The notes under the pieces: generated by a model | What the model saw: only the letters and a program-made list of their open reading frames with translations | What the model was told of the DNA's origin: nothing | Databases searched by the model: none | Assembly (NCBI GenBank): GCA_015680685.1 | Contig: MNCI01014205.1 | Span: forward strand, 653,660 to 717,659 | Length of the DNA: 64,000 bases | Source of the DNA: Gnetum montanum | Lineage: Eukaryota; Streptophyta; Gnetopsida; Gnetales; Gnetaceae | Direction: 5' to 3' | In this document: positions 1 to 9,700 of the stretch, piece after piece | Layout of the letters: each line of letters starts with the position of its first letter | Numbering within the stretch: the first letter of the stretch is position 1 | Program-made: the position numbers and the translations under genes

Positions 1-128
1 ACAACGATTGATTAACCCTGAGTGTTCCATTAAGGTGTATAAGCACTTAGTCCTTGGAGTTTGATCGGATCGTGCGTGAAACGCTCGTATTCGTATGGTT
101 GAGTGTAGGGGTACCTCGCCACTCATCA
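1..128 (+). repeat. LTR 3' end, element D family, cut by window edge
   Basis: The last 70 bases are the reverse complement of the LTR termini at 30661, 35714 and 47411 (a GATCGGATCGTGCGTGAAAC-like block, then GTATGGTTGAGTGTAGGGGT) and end in CTCATCA, the family's right terminus for a + strand element. No primer-binding site follows at 129; coiled-coil coding sequence follows directly. It is therefore either a solo LTR inserted in an older copy or the 5' LTR of an internally deleted copy. Confidence 0.7.
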
Positions 129-1077
129 CTAACAAAGACTTGAAAGAGATGCACCAAGAGAATGTCAATTTAACTAAAAAAAATCAATGCCTACATGTTG
201 TCAAGCTCCAGAAAGAACAAATGGTTAATTACATGTAACAATAGCAGGAGCAGCTTGCCAGGGTGTCAATGGAATTAGGAAGGTTGGTAGTGAAAATTTG
301 CAATCTCTCCATGGAGGAAGTCTGTGCCTTTGCCAAAAATTTATAATTGAAATAGCCACTTGAAAGAGTGAAGCCCTTAAATTCGAAAGGATCAAGAATC
401 ATTACAAAGACCATGTTGGTTTGCAACAAGAAATTAATGAATGAAAAATTAAATTGGCAAAGGCGAAGGTGAACGAGGCCCCCCAGCAACTCCAACAAGG
501 AGGCAATGTGTGGCAACCCATCTTTGATGGACTAAACGCATACAATAAGGCAGAAATTCACCTAAAGGAGCTACAAATTGAGGAGATGACTGAGTATATA
601 AAGCTTGCTAACCTATGTTACTCAAACCTAGTAATACTGACAATAGGAAGGCCTTGGTCAGACTTGGAGAAGCAAGTTGCTAGCTCATACTTGTTGCACG
701 AGGCCAAGTTCAACACGCACAAAGAAACAAAGCAGAAGCTTGAGGTGGCAAATGTGGAACTTGATGTTCTCAAGCAACACTTCACTGATTAGTGGTCCAC
801 AGCTGAGAACCTAGCCAAGAGAATGAGTGACTACCATGAGCTGCAAAATACAAGAAAGGGATTTGATGTTGAACGTAAGCTTTTTGCTACTTGGTTCATC
901 AGTGCGAAGGAGCTATTCCCAACAATGCCTTATCCTTGGGATGTTCCCACACCAGTCCACATTTACGATGCACCGTGGATCGTGAACAATCCCATGAGTA
1001 AGGAGGAAAAGATGAAGGCATTGTTAGATGCCTTCCGTCTTCCACTAGAGGTTGTAGCTATTGTAGGCCAACCATAA
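129..1077 (+). pseudogene. Coiled-coil ORF of non-autonomous LTR element D (broken)
   Basis: Two open stretches (about 454-792 and 823-1077) in one broken frame match, in order, the coiled-coil ORF of element B (48395-49794, - strand). Shared blocks are TEYIxLANLxYxNL, LExxVAxxY, HKxxxQKLExANxEL and a C-terminal block with FPTMPYPWDVPTPVHIYDAP followed by W and EEK. The segment is rich in K, E, Q and L as expected of a long coiled coil. The frame is broken by stops between 230 and 450 and at 790. Its cellular role is unknown. It lies directly upstream of the polypurine tract at 1406, the same place as in B and C. The homology is read directly; function is not inferred. Confidence 0.65.
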
Positions 1078-1296
1078 CCACCTCAACCATTGCATGTGCT
1101 TAGAGTAGGAGAAGGTCCTTTGGAGCCTTAGGAGCCTCCACCACCTAAGACTATTTGAAATTCTTCCTCGTCTTCATGCCATTAGAGGAGTTGTGTTTGT
1201 CAGTTTTGTCCTAGTGTTTAATTTTGTTATCTTGACCACCAAAATTTTGTAATGATTGTAATTTTGTACACTTAAGCACTTAGTGTTTGTTTGTGT

Positions 1297-1317
1297 TTGT
1301 GTGTGTGTGTGTGTGTG
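1297..1317. repeat. (GT)n microsatellite
   Basis: A short run of GT dinucleotides between the coiled-coil remnant and the polypurine tract of element D. Confidence 0.8.
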
Positions 1318-1405
1318 AATAATTAGTCAATAATCCCATACCTTCCCAAAATTTTGTACGAAGCTTACTCCTTCTTTTGTTCACTTGAGGATGAGTTTTC
1401 ATTCA

Positions 1406-1417
1406 GTTGTGGGGGTA
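1406..1417 (+). other. Polypurine tract of element D
   Basis: CAGTTGTGGGGGTA immediately precedes an LTR start TGATGATTC at 1418. The same tract, reversed, borders the LTRs of A (31642-31650) and B (48204-48212), so it marks the internal/3' LTR junction of a + strand element. Confidence 0.75.
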
Positions 1418-1975
1418 TGATGATTCACACTACAAATGATGTTGATGCGGCCCCATTGATGCAACCTCGTTAACTCAGTCATGTTGATGCATGATTTGAT
1501 GCATTGACATGACCCCATCAACGCAGTGTCTGCTTTCACCTATAACTACATGCTCACCAGCTGCATTTATAGCAATAAGTCTCATAGTTGTAGTGAAGCT
1601 TTAGTCATTTTTTTTCACTTGAAAGTTAAAAATATTTTCAAAGTGCCCACATTAGGAGTCAAAGAGTGTATGAATCTTTATTCGAACATTGTTGTACCTA
1701 AGCACGGTTGTGTGTGTGGCAATAAAGATGAGCTTTTTGATAAACCTTGCAACACTTTGAAATAGATTAATTATTTCTTTATGCATTTAATGTTTAAAGC
1801 AATTTCCTTTAATGTTTTAAGTAATTAAGTAATTAATTAAGCGAGACTAAGCTAAATTAAATAGCGATTAATTAAGCACATAAGTACGACCACTTTGAGC
1901 ATATGCTTGGTGCTTGGTAATCCTAGTAAGGCTTAACGTTTGGTAACCTAGTAGCGTTAAACGTGTTTAGAATGT
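1418..1975 (+). repeat. 3' LTR head of element D
   Basis: Starts TGATGA after the polypurine tract. The first 150 bases contain repeated GTTGATG-type words followed by a possible TATA (CCTATAACTA near 1540). From about 1850 it aligns with the solo LTR at 17345-18098 (TTTGAGCATATG, TTGGTAACC, GTGTTTAGAATG). The LTR is interrupted at 1976 by the fold-back segment; its matching tail resumes at about 2740-3081. Confidence 0.6.
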
Positions 1976-3081
1976 TGATGAGTGGCGAGGTACCCCTACA
2001 CTCAACCATACGAAACGAGCNGAATAGACCCTACACCTAACCATACGAATTACTAAGCATTCATGCATGATCCGGTCAAATTTCGTGGATTTATAACTTT
2101 CTAAGTACATTGGTCTCTAAGAAATGAAACTAATTACTGTAGTCATTGTTTTCCCAATTACACCTGTGAAATGCAAAGGTATGGTTAAGTGTAACTAAGG
2201 CATATGATTTTTTTCAATTATATGTTTTATGTTCTAAGTCACCTAAGAATAAAGAATGATGAATAAAGCAATTTAATTGCTAATTTAATCTAACTAGCTA
2301 ACACTCAACTAATCCTAACATAAGCATTCGTTCCCACTTGCCATACACATTTGATGAGATGCGGTTCACACAGGCCGCGATATCGTGTACGCGATATCCC
2401 GTCCCCCATGATATCGCATACGCGATATCGCATCCTTCCCTGCGATATCGTGTACATGATATCGCAGTCTGCCGCCATGTCTATAAATAAGAGGCAGCTC
2501 TCCCTTGTTTGGGGATCCCAGTTTTGGAGTAGCGAAGCTCTAGCAGTTTGATCCCTCTAGAGTTAGATTTTNGGGATCCCCAAACAAGGGAGAGCTGCCT
2601 CTTATTTATAGACATGGCGGCAGACTGCGATATCATGTACACGATATCGCAGGGAAGGATGCGATATCGCGTATGCGATATCATGGGGGACGGGATATCG
2701 CGTACACGATATCGCGGCCTGTGTGAACCGCATCTCATCAAATGTGTATGGCAAGTGGGAACGAATGCTTATGTTAGGATTAGTTGAGTGTTAGCTAGTT
2801 AGATTAAATTAGCAATTAAATTGCTTTATTCATCATTCTTTATTCTTAAGTGACTTAGAACATAAAACATATAATTGAAAAAAATCATATGCCTTAGTTA
2901 CACTTAACCATACCTTTGCATTTCACAGGTGTAATTGGGAAAACAATGACTACAGTAATTAGTTTCATTTCTTAGAGACCAATGTACTTAGAAAGTTATA
3001 AATCCACGAAATTTGACCGGATCATGCATGAATGCTTAGTAATTCGTATGGTTAGGTGTAGGGTCTATTCGCTACTCATCA
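1976..3081. repeat. Fold-back palindrome made of LTR pieces, bounded by Ns
   Basis: Bases 2022-2519 are the reverse complement of 2573-3070 with essentially no mismatches seen, separated by about 51 bases. Single Ns sit at 2021 and 2572, exactly at the left edge of each arm. Each arm contains a GATATC-rich array, a TATA-like CTATAAATAAGAGG and an LTR tail, and the whole is bounded by TGATGAGTGG and CTACTCATCA. It could be a real head-to-head LTR fold-back, but the N placement points to a mis-assembled inverted duplicate. Confidence 0.75.
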
Positions 3082-3572
3082 ATTTCAATAGCTGTAAGTA
3101 AGAATTTAGTTTCAATTCTCTAACTATCATTAGTGATAAGCTCATTAAATGTTGGCAAATGAATGTGTTGGTTAAAATATATTTTATTGGTGGTAGTTTT
3201 ACGTGTATTTCATTTAACATGATTACTTGTGGGTTTCATTCTTGAGGGTCTCATTCATTAATGATAAAATGTTTTTAGTTGAAAGGAACAAAAAATTAAA
3301 AATGTTTTATTCATCAATGAAAAGTGGTTTGTGATATTTTCATTCTTCAAGAAATGAAATGCTATTTTATTAATGAATGTGTAAAAATTGGTTTGAGTTT
3401 TCACTTATGGGATAAGATGAAATTCATTAACATGATAGATGGTAATGTTCTAGGACTTTTTCCTTTTATTTTGAGCTAGTCCTAGGGCTATGGCATGTTG
3501 GACTTGAAAAATAATAAATAAAAAACTTTGGAGTACATCATATTATTAACATTAAAAAGAAATTCTAGGTTT
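3082..3572. other. AT-rich spacer, nothing recognised
   Basis: The stretch between the element D LTR tail and the caulimovirid fragment is AT-rich and holds no ORF, RNA gene or repeat that I recognise. Confidence 0.5.
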
Positions 3573-5747
3573 TTACATTTTCAAGTTTATGATGATAAAT
3601 TCCTGTTCTTGAAGAAACAGACGGAATTTTTCAATACCTTGGATTATGGCAAGGAGCTCTTTGTGCGTGGAATGGTAATTGAGTTCAGCAGGGTTAAACT
3701 TACCACTGGCGTACCTGCAGACATAAGTCATTCCATGCAATTCTTCCTTGAGGACTGCTCCCCAAAATTCTTCTGATGCATCGGTTTCCAGAATCAATGT
3801 CCCATTAGTGGGTAGCCGTAAATATGGCAATCTTGTGCATTGATCTTTTAATCGTTTCACAGCATCAGTATGTGATTGGCTCCATGGTTGAGGATTGTTG
3901 GTTAGTTGTTGATTTAAAATCTTGCGATCCTTGGCAAGATCCTTGTAAAACCCTGATAAATAATTTAAACACCCGAGGAACCTTTGCAGTTGGGTTTTGT
4001 CTGTGATGATATCAAGAAAATTTTTAATATCAGTCAGGATATGTGGTTGCAGACTGATTTGCCCGTTTTTAATGACTACACCTAAAAAGTTAACTTCATC
4101 AACGGCAATTTGTATTTTCTTCTCCGAAGGAGAAAGTACTAAACCATTTTGATCAATAAGCTCATAAAGCTTAAGTAGGTGCTGTTGATGTTCTTCGACA
4201 TTTTTAGACATTACTAATATGTCATCTATATAAACTAATATAAACGGATAATCTTTAAAGATCGCATCCATACAGGCCTGAAAGATAGAAGGAGCGGTTT
4301 TGATACCAAAAGGTAGAACCGTCCATTCGTACAAACCTTGTGGCACTGTGAAGGCAGTTTTCCAGCGATCTTCTGGAACTACTTGGATTTGCCAAAATCC
4401 ACTCTTCAGATCAAACTTTGAGTAAATGTGTGTCCCTTGTAAGCGTTGAAACAAGTCATCTTTACTAGGAATCGGATGTTGAACCGATTTGATGATTGCA
4501 TTGAGTGGTTTGTAATTAACCACTAGCCATTTTTTACCCCTAGTTAATTCAGCACGCTTATTTACGTAAAAGGCTGCACAAGAAAACATGCTAGTGCTAA
4601 GTTGTATCATTCCTTTTTCTAGCAGTTGTTGGATTTCTTGGGCACATTCTTCTTTCAGTTGTGGGGACATCCCGATGTGATGTGCTTTTGCCTCTGGGTG
4701 CACACCATCTAATAATTCAATTCGGCACCAATGTTCTTTCTTGTGGCGAAAGGCTGTTGGATCCTCGCTAGCCACTGTTAATAATCTGGCGCGTAGTTGT
4801 TCAAAGTTTGTTTTGTTGGATTGGATCTGGTTGACAATCCACTGTGTTTTTGGGATTTTATATTTAGTTTTTGTAAATCTATTTACTGGAGTAAAAGTCC
4901 TAGCAAATTTATGTTTACCTAGATATACATGTCTAGGCGAAACCATGTATGGTTCTAATAAAGCTAAATTATCTACTCCTATAACCATATCATATGAAAG
5001 CCAGTTAATTGCATTAATCTGAAGAGGAAAAGTAGAATTGTCAGGTAGCAGTATGGGTAAAGAATACTTACGATTTACCGTGGTGGCTGCTTTGTTGAAG
5101 TTTACGATTAACTTTTCACGGTCTTGCCACAAGTATTCTGGTATGATAGCTTCATTTGCGAGAGTGATCTCTGCTCCTGAGTCGATTAATGCATCTACAG
5201 GATAAGGTTTAAAACCTTTTATCTTAATCCAAAATGTACACAAAGGAGTACATACCTTCTTTTCATTTTGATTAACTGTGATCATATGGATCTGAGCTAT
5301 TTCCTGTTCATACTCCTGTTGACATTCAACTTCTTCTTTTGCCTGTAATTGTTCTATTTCTTTTTGGGCTTTTTCAATAAACATTCGTAATTTCCGAATT
5401 CTGATTTTCCTATTACAGGTCTTGGTTTGAGCTTGTAAGGGTTGATGTCTTTGTTCTTCTTCCTGTAGCCATTGTTCTAATTCTTCCCTTTGTTCAGTTT
5501 CTGATTCTAGAGGTTGGCTGTCATATGTTGGATTAACTTCTCTTTCATATTTTTTCAAGGCTTTTATCTCCGCCTTTTTCTCCCTAACCTGTTTATCTAA
5601 CTGAATATAAACTGTTAGGTCTTCTATAGCAGTATGTTTTAACTTATGCTTTAGTTTTTCTAATTGTATCTTAGCTAATACTAATTCATCCTGTATCCTC
5701 TTTGTTTCAGATGTTGACGCATGCTTGGAGGAGGAGGCACGGTTCAT
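3573..5747 (-). CDS. Endogenous caulimovirid polyprotein fragment: protease-RT-RNase H
   Basis: This is an uninterrupted 724-codon frame of an endogenous pararetrovirus. Residues 15-150 are charged and coiled-coil-like. A retropepsin follows with its active-site Asp-Ser-Gly at 189-191. The reverse transcriptase has its YIDD catalytic box at about 506-509. An RNase H starts near 651, with Asp656 in an ETDAS box and a HKELLA glutamate near 697. The RNase H is cut short before its later catalytic aspartate, so the fragment is truncated at 3573. The frame stays open upstream of the ATG to about 5845, where an inverted copy begins, so the listed start is arbitrary. No movement-protein or coat-protein domain is evident. 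Order and motifs are those of Caulimoviridae; the genus is not determined. It is a dead genomic copy, although its frame is open. Confidence 0.85.
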   Translation of the reverse strand: MNRASSSKHASTSETKRIQDELVLAKIQLEKLKHKLKHTAIEDLTVYIQLDKQVREKKAEIKALKKYEREVNPTYDSQPLESETEQREELEQWLQEEEQRHQPLQAQTKTCNRKIRIRKLRMFIEKAQKEIEQLQAKEEVECQQEYEQEIAQIHMITVNQNEKKVCTPLCTFWIKIKGFKPYPVDALIDSGAEITLANEAIIPEYLWQDREKLIVNFNKAATTVNRKYSLPILLPDNSTFPLQINAINWLSYDMVIGVDNLALLEPYMVSPRHVYLGKHKFARTFTPVNRFTKTKYKIPKTQWIVNQIQSNKTNFEQLRARLLTVASEDPTAFRHKKEHWCRIELLDGVHPEAKAHHIGMSPQLKEECAQEIQQLLEKGMIQLSTSMFSCAAFYVNKRAELTRGKKWLVVNYKPLNAIIKSVQHPIPSKDDLFQRLQGTHIYSKFDLKSGFWQIQVVPEDRWKTAFTVPQGLYEWTVLPFGIKTAPSIFQACMDAIFKDYPFILVYIDDILVMSKNVEEHQQHLLKLYELIDQNGLVLSPSEKKIQIAVDEVNFLGVVIKNGQISLQPHILTDIKNFLDIITDKTQLQRFLGCLNYLSGFYKDLAKDRKILNQQLTNNPQPWSQSHTDAVKRLKDQCTRLPYLRLPTNGTLILETDASEEFWGAVLKEELHGMTYVCRYASGKFNPAELNYHSTHKELLAIIQGIEKFRLFLQEQEFIIINLKM

Positions 5748-5844
5748 ATTACAGTAATAGACATCACCGTCAGAGGAATCTGAAGGATTATTATCATAAT
5801 CAGAAGCTAATGCTTTATCATATTCCTTCCAATATTCATCTGGA

Positions 5845-6178
5845 CTGTCAACCTCTAGAATCAGAAACTGAACAAAGGGAAGAATTAGAACAATGGCTAC
5901 AGGAAGAAGAACAAAGACATCAACCCTTACAAGCTCAAACCAAGACCTGTAATAGGAAAATCAGAATTCAGAAATTACGAATGTTTATTGAAAAAGCCCA
6001 AAAAGAAATAGAACAATTACAGGCAGAAGAAGAAGTTGAATGTCAACAGGAGTATGAACAGGAAATAGCTCAGATCCATATGATCAGAATGAAAAGAAGG
6101 TATGTACTCCTTTGTGTACATTTTGGATTAAGATAAAAGGTTTTAAACCTTATCCTGTAGATGCATTAATCGACTCAG
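5845..6178 (+). repeat. Inverted partial duplicate of the caulimovirid fragment
   Basis: This + strand stretch repeats, in opposite orientation, the segment at about 5176-5520 (coiled-coil part up to the protease active-site Asp-Ser). The two arms are nearly identical at DNA level. The + arm carries a roughly 10-base deletion near 6090 that shifts the frame, and it stops at the protease active site, where unrelated AT-rich DNA follows. The arms are separated by about 325 bases, so a transcript across 5176-6178 could fold into a long hairpin. Confidence 0.8.
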
Positions 6179-6316
6179 AAAACTCTCAAAATGTATGCAA
6201 CAATAAAGAAAGAAGAAACAAATTGCAATAAAAGCTTTATCAACATAAGTCCAAATCCATACATACATACCTACATATATATATAGAAAAGAACCTATAA
6301 AATTTCAACTTATATG

Positions 6317-6465
6317 AAGCAAGGGTGTAGTGCGATGGTCAAGATACTCATCTCTTGGTGAGGAGGTTGTGGGTTCAATTATTACCTTTATCTTTGGGTA
6401 TTGGAGATTGTTAGTAAATCACATCTACCCTAAAGAGGGGGTTGTGCATAAATTAAATTAGTTTG
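6317..6465 (+). mobile_element. tRNA-derived SINE-like sequence
   Basis: A box-A-like stretch (GGTGTAGTGCGATGGTCAAG) lies about 40 bases before a box-B-like GGGTTCAATTA at 6371-6381, the layout of an internal RNA polymerase III promoter. The rest does not fold as a tRNA, so a SINE is the best reading. It sits about 350 bases upstream of the signal peptide peptidase start. Confidence 0.45.
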
Positions 6466-6653
6466 CAAGTATGTACTAAATTTGAAAAACATTTTAAACA
6501 AGGTGCAATTATCACATGTACAATGCATAGCTTTTAGATAAGATGAAAACACCCTAGTTGTTTTCAAGGTTTTCTTGTCTTTTAAATCCCATTCAAAGTT
6601 CATGTTTGGGCCAAATGGAGCAATGCCATTGGCTCGAACTCAACCTGTTGTGT

Positions 6654-6662
6654 CATATATAA
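6654..6662 (+). promoter_or_regulatory. Probable TATA box of the SPP gene
   Basis: CATATATAAG lies about 135 bases upstream of the SPP start codon, leaving room for a 5' UTR of roughly 100 bases. This is inferred from position and motif only. Confidence 0.45.
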
Positions 6663-6795
6663 GTAAACCATTTTTTTCGCTGCAGCCTTGGCTTCATAAT
6701 CATAGCTATTCTTTTCATCTGCTCTTCCGCTTGTAGAATTCTGCAATATCTGCGTGCAGAATTATTACATTGTGTTACGGAACGCAACTGGAGCC

Positions 6796-9700
6796 ATGAG
6801 AACTCATGAGAGACTTGCTACCGTTGCTCTATCAGGTCGTTATTTTTGCTGTTGATCATTTTGTGTTTGTAGCGTAGGATCTACTGATAAATATATGAAA
6901 GCGATTTGCATGCATTTTGTTTGCTTTTCAAGAAACGCTATCTCTCTTGTTACAGATAATTTTCTCCTTGTGACGTTGCGTTTACTGCGTGTTTAGGTTT
7001 TCGAATTTTGATATGGAAAAGATTAGCGGATCTGATTCTTAGTTAGGGTTCACTACCGTGCTTGATGATTAATTTTCCCTTCTAAAGTATTTTTAGAAAC
7101 GCTTAACGGTTTTGGACAACCAAAAGCCAGTTATTCTACCAAATATGGCTTGTTAATCTTTCCATCTTTAAATGGAAAGGATGCTTTCATCCATATGGTG
7201 ACCTTTTTTCACTTGGACGAGGCTTAAGAAAGTAAATCCTTTGAATTTCTCTGCTAGAGGTTTTGTGAAATTTAAATTATTCTAAAGAGCTCTCTTTACA
7301 CTTGAATAGCACGGTAGGAAAATTTTTACAGAATTGAAGTCATTGCAGAAAACAGAGTAAGACTATGGCTTCCATGCCATGTCATTGGTTGCAGAGAACC
7401 ACATGCCCATTTAAATGACAATTTTAAAATAATACATTACTCATCTGCACTGTTACATTTTTGTAAGGTAGTGCAAGTCTTGCTAGTTTTATTAGTTTTG
7501 CAGTGTCTATATAGACACTTATATGTAGGTCCTGTTTGGTTATGCTGCACCAGTGTATGTTGAAAAACTTCACCTCTTTTTTCTAGTTTTCAGTCTGTGG
7601 TTTGCAATTTAGGTTTATACTTTTGCCATGTGCTAACACTGGGGTTTGAGCCTCTGGCTATTGTGTGCTACTGTGCGAGGACTACTATTGACCAATCAGC
7701 TCCGTGATGAATTGTAGCTGTGTTATTGAAAAACTGTGAATGCATAATTACTTAGAACTTGTCTGTTAAATTGATTTTGGTTTAACAGTATCTAATTTAT
7801 AGCACGGTAATTCTGTGACCACATGCCAAGTTAGACTTACTGGGTGGGTTCACACAGTCAAATGGTTCTTACTGGCTGTATGATTATATTCACTTAGTTT
7901 ATTTGGATAGCAAGCAAGCATTTTGTAGCAGGAATAGTTTTTGGGAACAATAAGTTGGTTGCAGATATCAGGTATGTTAGTTCATAGATCCTAAACAAAA
8001 ATTTTGATTGAGTAATGTGAGAATAATTAAATGTTGTTAACTTTTTCCTTTCTTACTAACAAAGAAGAAATCATTTTTTGATGTGGTCTTTATGTAACTT
8101 TATTGTTTGCTACCATATTCAAAAATTGAGTATAGTTTTTGTATTATTTGTAATAAATAAATTTATTGTTGAATTCAGGCACAATTTTTTCGTCAATGTT
8201 ACATAGTATTGTCACTGGTGATTTTCTTATATTGTGAAGTATTACATGCATCAGGTGTAGATTCTGTTTGAATTCCAAAATCTGCGTAACTGCAATTATT
8301 AAAAGCAGTTATGAAGTAAATGAAATGCTTGTTTGACAATGCTGTTAATTAATATCTTACTTTTTATTTTGAGCAGCCCAATAAAGATAGCTGTTGTTAT
8401 TGTTTAATGGGAAAGATGTTAACAAGAAGTGTAGCTCGTTTAGGGCTCAGATGAAACACAATATGGGATTATCTGCAATTAGTTACAAGGCATGCACAAT
8501 TATTGAAAAATTTACAATTACGTATAAAAATATTTAATCGATAGCTATGCTATTGAACATAGATTAGTATACATCTTGTCATAAAAATTTATAAAGATTG
8601 TTTTTATTGTTGAAAATCAAAATTTCAAAATTTTCAACGGTTGTATTTTTGTGTTTATTGAATGTTTAAAGTATTAACATTACTCTGATTAGGTCCTGAC
8701 ATTATTCTGTTTCCTTGCAGTTTTAACTATAGCTCCACTCTTCATAGATGTGAATCCTAATATAAATGTCATCTTAACTGCATCACTTACTGTATACATT
8801 GGTTGCTATGGGTCTGTTAAGCCAGTGCCTCCTCCGGTAATTTATAGAACTGTTTTTTATTTGCAAATGATTTCAGTGTTATGAATCTTGAAATTTTTGG
8901 TGTTGATAAAGTTTATTTGTGATTTTTTTCTCACTTTCTAGGAGACTATGTCAAAGGAGCATGCCATGCGGTTTCCAATTATTGGCAGCGCTGTACTGTT
9001 GTCATTGTTCCTGGTGTTCAAGTTCTTACCAAAGGACCTAGTCAATGCAGTCCTGACTATATATTTTATAGTTCTTGGAATACTTGCATTAGCGTATGTG
9101 AATTTGATACTTGCATTCCCATATGTATTTTTTTAAAAACCATTTTTAATCCAAAGAATTGCAGTAATTGTTTGTTAAAGTGATTAAATTTCATACTGGA
9201 ATTTGCTTGCATTGCCTTATTGTTATTTTCTTTTTTCAGATCCACATTCTTGCCTCTATTTGAGCGCTTTCTACCGAGCAAATGGAATGACTCTCCAATA
9301 ATTTGGCGTTTTCCATATTTTAAGTGTAAGGATTTTACTGAAACTTGAAACCTGCAAATGCAAACCTGATGTATTGAAATACATTAAGAAAGTGGAAACA
9401 TTTGGACACCTTTGCTATCCAGTTACTTAATGGATGTCATATTTGGAAAAGGCGCTCATTAAATACCTGATTTTAATTAAATGAGGGTATTCAATAGAGA
9501 ATCCTGATTTTTGTGGCCTGAAATTTGTAAAAATCATGCTGGCAGAAAAATTTAGTAAGATTTAAAAATTGGAAAAAAATCCTTTCAAATGTTTGCCTTC
9601 CTTGTTAATGTTTTCTATGGTATCTAGCTGCATGCTTCTTCTTTGCGTATTCTCTTGTGGGCTATCATGGCTTAGTGGTAAGGGTTATGTCTTCTAACAA

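Noticed and set aside
2351-2787. Open frames across the GATATC-rich arms
   Set aside because: Mirror-image frames produced by the palindrome and simple repeats; no protein features.
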